A stretch of 6,413 nucleotides of DNA from Cyanobacteria bacterium UBA11370 (GTDB taxonomy: Bacteria > Cyanobacteriota > Cyanobacteriia > Cyanobacteriales > Coleofasciculaceae): the NCBI GenBank assembly GCA_003486645.1, contig DNGI01000417.1, positions 6,753 to 13,165 of the forward strand, read 5' to 3'. Shown here in pieces: positions 1 to 3,879 of the stretch (position 1 is the stretch's first letter; each line of letters begins with the position of its first letter). The position numbers and the translations under genes were made by a program. Below the pieces are notes generated by a model. It saw only the letters and a list, made by a program, of their open reading frames with translations, did no database searches and was not told the origin of the DNA.

Positions 1-54
1 CTCTCTCCCTCTCTCTCTCACTCTTTTTTAGGGTTATTCAACCGGACATGATAT
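1..54. repeat. Right half of a small inverted-repeat element, cut by the window edge
   Basis: A pyrimidine tract (1-29, broken by one A) runs into a T-run and ends with an 18-base sequence at 37-54, TTCAACCGGACATGATAT. The same order of parts (CT tract, T-run, TTTAGGGT-like spacer, identical 18 bases) recurs at about 831-898. There a matching inverted left end is also visible. I therefore read this as a second copy of that element in the same orientation, with its left end outside the window. It lies 12 bases past the ndk stop codon, so it may also carry the 3' end of the ndk transcript. I see no clear intrinsic terminator in it. Confidence 0.6.
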
Positions 55-66
55 AACCTTTTAACC

Positions 67-516
67 TTATTCGTAAATCCAAGGTGTTAAGGTGGGTTGC
101 CAGTTGGCTAATTCCTCTTCCTTAAACCACAGGGCAATCTCTTGCTGCGCTGTCTCTGGCGCGTCTGAACCGTGGATCAGGTTGCGTCCGACTGTCACCC
201 CATAATCACCGCGAATGGTTCCAGGTTCAGCATTGAGGGGGTTAGTTGCACCGATAGTTTTTCTGGCTGAAGCAATGATACCGTTTCCTTCCCAAACCAT
301 TGCGACAACTGGACCAGAGGTGATGAACTCGATTAGTCCAGGGAAAAAGGGTTTGCCTTTGTGAACCCCGTAGTGCGCCTCTGCGAGTTCTTTGCTGACA
401 TTCATTAGCTTTAACCCAATTAGAGTAAAGCCTTTGGTTTCAAAGCGTCGGATGATTTCGCCTACGAGATTGCGTTGAACGCCATCCGGCTTGACCATGA
501 GAAATGTCCTCTCCAA
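67..516 (-). CDS. ndk: Nucleoside diphosphate kinase
   Basis: This cytosolic enzyme transfers the gamma-phosphate of ATP to other (d)NDPs through a phosphohistidine intermediate, balancing NTP and dNTP pools. The 149-residue product has the usual bacterial length and is complete. The N-terminal strand carries the KPDG motif (Lys9 onward) and the active site is NLIHGSDA, with the phosphorylated histidine at His115. Arg102 and Asn112 also fall where nucleotide-binding residues are expected. The start is TTG (bases 516-514 on the minus strand). It is supported by a strong upstream Shine-Dalgarno sequence and by the MERTF N-terminus typical of cyanobacterial Ndk. The stop is TAA. The gene stands alone, divergent from the aroQ side, and both flanks carry copies of the same small repeat element. 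Identification is secure from family motifs. Confidence 0.98.
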   Translation of the reverse strand: MERTFLMVKPDGVQRNLVGEIIRRFETKGFTLIGLKLMNVSKELAEAHYGVHKGKPFFPGLIEFITSGPVVAMVWEGNGIIASARKTIGATNPLNAEPGTIRGDYGVTVGRNLIHGSDAPETAQQEIALWFKEEELANWQPTLTPWIYE

Positions 517-522
517 GTTTGT

Positions 523-530
523 CTCTCCTC
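523..530 (-). promoter_or_regulatory. Shine-Dalgarno sequence of ndk, fixing a TTG start
   Basis: Read on the minus strand this is GAGGAGAG, six bases before the TTG at 516. No in-frame ATG or GTG fits the family N-terminus better, so this site is the main sequence evidence for a TTG initiation codon. Confidence 0.75.
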
Positions 531-590
531 GAATGTTCTAAAGGGATTACCAAACCCAGATTAGACTAGAAATCCGTGATTCGGCTAATC

Positions 591-641
591 GGAAGGAGAG
601 AGAGGGGGAGAGGGGGAGAAGGCGAGAGAGGGGGAAAGGGG
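591..641. repeat. Polypurine tract with four G-runs
   Basis: Fifty-one bases are almost entirely purine on the plus strand. G-runs of four to five lie at about 604-608, 612-616, 630-634 and 638-641, separated by GA-rich loops. The composition can support a G-quadruplex (one long loop) or a triplex. It is complementary in type to the CT tract at 809-859, so the two could pair in an RNA or during slippage. Tracts of this kind also open and close the window. Confidence 0.6.
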
Positions 642-772
642 CGTAACTGATACCAAGTTGCCTTCATACATAGTAATTTCTCTCCCCCTGGTCTTCCCTA
701 TCTCCTATCTTTGAGTGCAACTCAGTTTGAATACTAGGAAATTTAACTGCAACGGCAGCGGTTGACGAGCTT

Positions 773-900
773 TGATATGATGTCCGGCAAATCACTTCTA
801 ATAAAAAGTCTCCCCCTCACCCCCTCACCCTCTCTCCCTCTCTCCCTCTCTCCCCCTCAATCTTTTTTAGTTTAGGGTGATTCAACCGGACATGATATGA
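773..900. repeat. MITE-like element with imperfect terminal inverted repeats and a polypyrimidine core
   Basis: The left end at 775-787 (ATATGATGTCCGG) is the reverse complement of the right end at 886-898 (CCGGACATGATAT) with a single mismatch. The match continues inward with gaps through AATCAC on the left and GTGATT on the right. The core (809-859) is nearly pure pyrimidine and contains three tandem TCTCTCCC units from 831. The right half is repeated at the start of the window, showing that this is a dispersed element. It encodes no protein. Non-autonomous mobility by a transposase elsewhere is inference, and target-site duplications are not obvious. Confidence 0.65.
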
Positions 901-955
901 GTAGGTCTGATGTAACCGTTCTCTACCCAATATTTCTTAGTGAGATAGCAATGCT

Positions 956-983
956 TTGGATAACTGTGCTACTCTTAGATTAA
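956..983 (+). promoter_or_regulatory. Weak candidate promoter of the structured RNA
   Basis: TTGGAT (956-961) and GATTAA (978-983) are separated by 16 bases and sit just before the structured segment. Both boxes are poor matches to sigma-70 consensus. Other A/T-rich hexamers nearby would serve equally well, so this is a guess based on position. Confidence 0.2.
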
Positions 984-989
984 TAAGAA

Positions 990-1150
990 ATGCAACAGTC
1001 GGCTTTTTATTTTCCAGAGGGTGTCTGTAATCGAGGACGATACTCGGTTGGACTTAAGAGTCACGCCCTCAAAGGTCTGTTAGCGGTCACTACCCATACA
1101 GCCTTAAGCAATGCGGAGAGGGATTTTTGGCACTAGTCCTGTTGTGAAGA
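990..1150 (+). ncRNA. ssrS: Structured RNA, candidate cyanobacterial 6S RNA
   Basis: 6S RNA mimics an open promoter and sequesters RNA polymerase holoenzyme. The segment has no ORF but folds well. GAGGGTGT (1017-1024) pairs with ACGCCCTC (1063-1070) over 8 bp with one G-U pair. It encloses two hairpins: CGAG/CTCG (1032-1035 with 1043-1046) and GACT/AGTC (1051-1054 with 1059-1062). CAACAG (993-998) can pair with CTGTTG (1139-1144) as an outer helix of a roughly 150-base RNA, near the 6S size range. The 3' half contains AGCCTTAAG followed by GCGG (1100-1116), which resembles the conserved 3' side of the 6S central bubble (AGCCUUAA then GCG in E. coli). The CTCGGTTGGACTTA segment also agrees with my memory of cyanobacterial 6S. 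The ends are approximate. Alternatives are another small RNA or a 5' leader of the downstream operon. Confidence 0.5.
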
Positions 1151-1179
1151 GTGTTAAGAAAAGATCCACGTTGTCTCAC

Positions 1180-1184
1180 AGGAG
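1180..1184 (+). promoter_or_regulatory. Ribosome binding site deciding the start of the 45-residue ORF
   Basis: AGGAG lies 11 bases before the ATG at 1196. The frame also has an earlier possible TTG at 1151, but that one has no such signal and would lie inside the candidate RNA gene. Confidence 0.5.
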
Positions 1185-1195
1185 ATTTCTGTTTA

Positions 1196-1333
1196 ATGGA
1201 TTATATAGAAAAGGTGTTGGAAAAACTTAAGGAATGGGCTCGTAAGCTCATTGAGACCCTCTTAGGGCCAGAAGCGCAGCCGGAACCTGAACCAATTCCT
1301 ATCCCAGTTAATGAGCCAGTACGTCGTCGGTAA
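1196..1333 (+). CDS. Small charged protein of unknown function, upstream of aroQ
   Basis: The 45-residue product begins MDYIEKVLEKLKEWARK. I do not recognise a named family. Residues 2-24 form a likely amphipathic helix rich in Lys, Glu and Leu. A Pro-Glu stretch with PEPEP and PIPIP follows, and the end is a basic Arg-Arg-Arg. There is no signal peptide or clear membrane segment. The start is chosen at ATG 1196 because an AGGAG sits upstream. The stop (1331-1333) is 11 bases before the aroQ GTG, which has no good ribosome site of its own, so the ORF may be translated to couple initiation of aroQ. The ordered helix-then-proline-then-arginine design argues that it is a real protein rather than noise. 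Its role is unknown. Confidence 0.65.
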   Translation: MDYIEKVLEKLKEWARKLIETLLGPEAQPEPEPIPIPVNEPVRRR

Positions 1334-1344
1334 ACTAAGTTCTC

Positions 1345-1812
1345 GTGTCTGATGTCCCTTGGAGTCCTTTAAGTATTTTGGTTCTACATGGTCCCAATTT
1401 AAATCTGTTGGGACTCCGAGAGCCAGGAATTTATGGTTCAGTGACTCTAGATGAAATTAATTACCTCCTAGAGCAGGAAGGGCAAAAATTACACTGTACG
1501 GTTGACGTATTCCAGTCAAATCAGGAAGGGGTTCTGGTCGATGCTATTCAAGAATCCAGAGGGAAATACCATGGAATCTTGATTAATGCAGGTGCTTATA
1601 CCCATACCAGTATAGCGATACGTGATGCCTTGGCAGCAGTACCCCTGCCTGTTGTAGAAGTTCATTTGAGTAATATCTATCAGCGGGAACCCTTTCGACA
1701 TCATTCTTATATTGCGGCGATCGCAGTTGGACAGATTAGCGGTTTTGGAGTCGAAAGTTATCGGCTGGGACTCCACGCTCTCGTTCATACCCTGAGAAAA
1801 TCGGCTCAGTAG
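1345..1812 (+). CDS. aroQ: 3-dehydroquinate dehydratase, type II
   Basis: This enzyme catalyses the third step of the shikimate pathway, dehydration of 3-dehydroquinate to 3-dehydroshikimate. It is a small cytosolic protein that forms dodecamers in this family. The 155-residue protein has the full set of type II motifs: [17 protein letters not shown] (residues 15-31, with Arg25 and the catalytic Tyr30), FQSNQEG (56-62), [15 protein letters not shown] (81-95), and EVHLSN with the catalytic His107, followed by FRHHS with Arg118. The common NPGAYTH is NAGAYTH here, a mild change. GTG at 1345 is the first possible start after an in-frame TAA at 1336-1338, and upstream Shine-Dalgarno support is weak. 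It probably shares a transcript with the small ORF 11 bases before it. A HIP1 octamer lies inside at 1717-1724. Confidence 0.97.
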   Translation: MSDVPWSPLSILVLHGPNLNLLGLREPGIYGSVTLDEINYLLEQEGQKLHCTVDVFQSNQEGVLVDAIQESRGKYHGILINAGAYTHTSIAIRDALAAVPLPVVEVHLSNIYQREPFRHHSYIAAIAVGQISGFGVESYRLGLHALVHTLRKSAQ

Positions 1813-1844
1813 GTCAGTACAATTAAGGTTAACCTGTGAGGGTT

Positions 1845-1865
1845 GTCATTGGTCATTCGTTATTA
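1845..1865 (+). repeat. Short tandem heptanucleotide repeat, three degenerate units
   Basis: Three 7-base units stand in tandem in the 127-base gap after aroQ: GTCATTG, GTCATTC and GTTATTA. Short tandemly repeated heptamers between genes are characteristic of many filamentous cyanobacteria. The last unit has decayed. Just upstream is a perfect 10-base palindrome, AGGTTAACCT (1826-1835). Neither forms a convincing intrinsic terminator. Confidence 0.5.
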
Positions 1866-1939
1866 GTGAGGATTTCCTCTGTTTCTAGCTTCCGTAAAAT
1901 AGTTCACCTTCTTCCTGCCTACCTACTGAAAACAAATTA

Positions 1940-2914
1940 ATGCGGTACTCCCTTTTGAGCCGATTTCGCGGTGGATTGTTAGGTAGCTGGATTGCTGAAA
2001 ATCTCGACAGTACAACCTATCAATGGCAAGTCGGATTTCCAGGCAAATTACCACACCGCCAAAAAACTCAGAATTTAGAGAAGGAATTAACCCATACTCT
2101 ACCAACAATCTCAGATTGGACTCAAATTGGGGTCTGCGCTGGTGAGAGTTTAATTCGTTATGGTAGGCTCGAAGTAAACGATTGGATGTTGGAAATTGAT
2201 CGAACTCAGTCGTCTTTAATCGTGTTCAAGGGAACAGCAAAGAGCAGTGAAACCGCTTTGGCAACACTACCGATCGCCCTTTTTTTTCACGACAATCCAA
2301 TCCGGTTACGACAACACCTGCTACAGGCATCCCGACTTTGGCAATCTCAACCAGACGCATCTTCAGGAGTATTAGCTGTAGCGTTAGCGATCGCGCTTGC
2401 TCTGACTGAAAAACTTAACCCTGCTACCTTAATTCCCCAGATCTTAGTAGAATTGGGAATATCTCAAACCCCTTTAGTCAGAAAACTTGAACAGGTACAA
2501 ACCCTAGTAGAGCAAGGTGCGGATCTAGAAACAACCCTTACCCAGTTACGACAAGAGCAAGGAAATCAGGGTAAACAACAAAGTTGTTCCGACACACCCA
2601 TTGCCTTAGCCTTTTACTGTTTCCTCACCACTCCAGAAGATTTTCGCCTTGCTGTTACCCGTGCTATCCGCAGCAATGATCAACCTCAGACTACGGCAGC
2701 TCTCACTGGTGCTTTATCCGGTGTTTATAACAGTATAAGTGGTATTCCCGTGGGCTGGCGTATATCTAGACGTTGCCTCACCTCTGGTATTCAGAGATTA
2801 GAACTTAGTGATCGTCTCTTTGCCGTTTGGTCAGGAGTTTGCAATAGTTCAGCAGCAAAGGGGTATAATGCGATCGCTGTAGCCGCACCTGGGGTCATTC
2901 AACCTCGCTCTTAA
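1940..2914 (+). CDS. Divergent ADP-ribosylglycohydrolase-fold protein, probably not catalytic
   Basis: The 324-residue, helix-rich protein shows the plan of the ADP-ribosylglycohydrolase (DraG/ARH) family. The N-terminus has RFRGGLLGSWIAE (8-20), where the family has GxLLGxAxGDALG. SDWTQIGVCAGESL (58-71) stands in place of the TDDT segment. Near the C-terminus, SNDQPQTTAALTGALSG (245-261) followed by GIPVGW replaces the GGDTDTNAAIAGA...GIPxxW motif. Asp59 and Asp247 remain. The second aspartate of each pair is Trp60 and Pro249, and the GD of GDALG is missing, so the two-metal site is probably broken. Enzymatic removal of ADP-ribose is therefore unlikely and a binding or structural role is more plausible. 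Residues 180-215 are polar with a coiled-coil look. There is no signal peptide or membrane segment. The gene starts 127 bases after aroQ without a clear ribosome site and carries HIP1 sites at 2387 and 2870. Confidence 0.65.
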   Translation: MRYSLLSRFRGGLLGSWIAENLDSTTYQWQVGFPGKLPHRQKTQNLEKELTHTLPTISDWTQIGVCAGESLIRYGRLEVNDWMLEIDRTQSSLIVFKGTAKSSETALATLPIALFFHDNPIRLRQHLLQASRLWQSQPDASSGVLAVALAIALALTEKLNPATLIPQILVELGISQTPLVRKLEQVQTLVEQGADLETTLTQLRQEQGNQGKQQSCSDTPIALAFYCFLTTPEDFRLAVTRAIRSNDQPQTTAALTGALSGVYNSISGIPVGWRISRRCLTSGIQRLELSDRLFAVWSGVCNSSAAKGYNAIAVAAPGVIQPRS

Positions 2915-2915
2915 T

Positions 2916-3015
2916 TATAGCGGTTAGCACTTCAGCCGTCAGCTCAACAAGTTTTCGTGAGTGTACGTAGTTTTATACCCTGGTACTGTACCTCACTCAG
3001 CCGAAAACCGCTATA
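2916..3015. repeat. 100-bp MITE-like element with perfect 10-bp inverted ends
   Basis: TATAGCGGTT (2916-2925) and AACCGCTATA (3006-3015) are exact inverted repeats. If the outer TA on each side is the target duplication, the ends are TAGCGGTT with TA flanks, the pattern of IS630/Tc1-mariner-derived MITEs. Inside is a second, imperfect inverted pair: GTGAGTGTAC (2957-2966) and GTACCTCAC (about 2988-2996), so the right half can fold on its own. No protein is encoded. It begins right after the preceding stop codon and ends where recognisable tnpB sequence begins. It may also act as a bidirectional transcription end. Confidence 0.6.
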
Positions 3016-3018
3016 GCA

Positions 3019-3687
3019 GGAGTTACAAAATTAGAAGTTGTAGATAACCCTAAGTTTTTGAGAAAAGACGAGCGCAAAATTAAACGACTTCAGCGTTGTC
3101 TATCTAAAACTCAAAAAGGAAGTAACAATAGAGCCAAAGCTAGGAATAAATTAGGGAGAGCGCATCTTAAAGTATCACGCAGGCGTAACGATTGGGTTTG
3201 CAAATTAGCCCAACACGTCATCCAGTCTAACGATTTGGTAGCGATTGAGAACCTAAAAGTGCGAAATATGGTCAAGAACCACTGTTTAGCTAAATCAATA
3301 TTTGATAGCGAAGCGTTAGCGAGTCTTCGAGCGTCTGCGGCTTGGTACAGGTTCCGAGAATGGCTAGAGTATTTTGGTGTGGTGTATGGCGTTCCGGTTA
3401 TCACAGTTAATCCCAGCTATACCAGTCAAAATTGCTCAAACTGTGGGTCGAGAGTAGTCAAAACATTAAGTACTCGAACTCATAAATGTCCCCATTGCGG
3501 TTTTGTAGCCGACAGGGACGAAAACGCCGCATTAAATATTTTAAAGTCAGCCCTAAAAGAATGGGCAAATACGGTGGGGCGCACCGAATTTGAAGTCTCT
3601 GGAGAGATTCCCCTCTGCAAGAATCGTGGAAACTTAACGAGGGTAAGGGAACTCGAAGAAAGAGAAAGTCTAACTAGCAATGGTTAG
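3019..3687 (+). pseudogene. tnpB: Truncated tnpB (IS200/IS605-type RNA-guided nuclease), N-terminal half lost
   Basis: Intact TnpB is about 370-420 residues and uses an omega RNA from the right end of its element to cut DNA. Only the C-terminal half is here. TnpB-like sequence is readable from about 3022 (VDNPKFLRKDERKIKRLQ) through LSKTQKGSNNRAKAR, the RuvC-II segment LVAIENLKV with its catalytic Glu, and the MVKNHCLAKSI motif. Then come NPSYTSQNCSNCG and HKCPHCG (a four-cysteine zinc finger) and DRDENAALNIL with the RuvC-III Asp. The DNA-recognition and WED domains and the first RuvC Asp (usually in GIDLG) are absent, so it cannot cleave DNA. The frame is open upstream to 2971 but lacks a credible start; TTG 3058 is only the first start-like codon. 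Eleven extra residues interrupt the domain after KSIFD. No tnpA is present. The truncation point abuts the inverted-repeat element on the left. Confidence 0.85.
3307..3339 (+). repeat. 33-bp in-frame insertion of a short dispersed repeat inside tnpB
   Basis: The bases encode SEALASLRASA between KSIFD and AWYRFREWLEYFG. Cyanobacterial TnpB proteins normally read SIxDxxWYxFRxWLEYFG with no such segment, so 11 residues are additional. The DNA consists of overlapping AGCG and GCGAAGCG words and can form CGAAG/CTTCG (3309-3313 with 3325-3329). This vocabulary matches the short palindromic repeats scattered through cyanobacterial genomes. Its length is a multiple of three, so the frame was kept. 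Confidence 0.55.
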
Positions 3688-3740
3688 AATCCCCGTGCGT
3701 ACCCTGCGGGAAGCAAGCTACACGCCGGGGAGAACGTCAA
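3688..3740 (+). mobile_element. Right end of the IS200/IS605-type element, with hairpin
   Basis: Directly after the tnpB stop, CCCCG (3691-3695) pairs with CGGGG (3726-3730), followed by GAGAACGTCAA. A subterminal hairpin closing in GGGGAG and a GTCAA-like end are typical for right ends of these elements in cyanobacteria. In an intact element this region is also the 3' scaffold of the omega RNA, with the guide read from the flank just beyond about 3740. The loop is longer than usual and contains CCCTGCGGG (3702-3710) and AGCAAGCT (3712-3719), which look like a separate small repeat placed inside the hairpin. The exact cleavage point is inferred. Confidence 0.6.
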
Positions 3741-3858
3741 GACAGAAGTTAACTCAAACGTTAAAGTCTATAAAGGGGTAGATGGGGATCAATTTGGATT
3801 AACCTGCCTGAAATTAAACTAGTCCTCACTTGCGGCTCTACTGTTACTTTCACTTAAA

Positions 3859-3879
3859 ATGGCGAGTCCTCTGCTATGA
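3859..3879 (+). CDS. Possible six-residue leader ORF overlapping the next start codon
   Basis: ATG at 3859 opens a frame encoding MASPLL. Its TGA (3877-3879) overlaps the ATG of the 7TM-HD gene (3876-3878) in an ATGA arrangement. The downstream gene lacks a strong Shine-Dalgarno sequence, so translational coupling through this mini-ORF is possible. The mini-ORF itself has no clear ribosome site either, and so short a frame can arise by chance. Confidence 0.2.
   Translation: MASPLL

Larger units (their letters stand above)
531..955. other. Gene-free spacer rich in low-complexity tracts and a repeat element
   Basis: No credible coding region is visible on either strand. In order, the stretch holds the ndk upstream region (531-590), a polypurine tract (591-641), a 40-base mixed segment, a short pyrimidine patch (679-709), and a mixed segment to about 772. 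A small inverted-repeat element with a polypyrimidine core follows (about 773-900), then unique sequence leading to the candidate RNA gene. The ndk promoter must lie near its left end, but I could not pick out convincing -35 and -10 boxes. Confidence 0.6.

Noticed and set aside
643..737. Possible further inverted-repeat element, with GATACCAAGTTGC near 650 and GCAACTCAGTTTGAATAC near 718
   Set aside because: Only GTTGC/GCAAC and a few outer bases match and gaps are needed. Too weak to call without other copies.
809..859. CRISPR array or coding repeat in the pyrimidine tract
   Set aside because: The units are 8 bases with no spacers, so this is a microsatellite, not a CRISPR array.
1516..1788. 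90-residue open frame on the minus strand inside aroQ
   Set aside because: It is fully contained in aroQ, shows no recognisable motif, and the aroQ frame is conserved throughout. It is a shadow frame.
1868..1882. Hairpin GAGG-ATTT-CCTC followed by TGTTT as an aroQ terminator
   Set aside because: A four-base-pair stem and a T-run broken by G and C are too weak for an intrinsic terminator.
3058..3687. A functional short TnpB starting at TTG 3058
   Set aside because: TnpB-like sequence continues upstream of 3058, and the first RuvC aspartate and the DNA-binding half are missing. It is better read as a remnant.
3769..3774. TATAAA as the -10 box of a promoter for the 7TM-HD gene
   Set aside because: The only plausible -35 (TTAACT, 3749-3754) is 14 bases away and poor. 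TTGGAT/TAAACT at 3794-3820 is no better, so no promoter is called.
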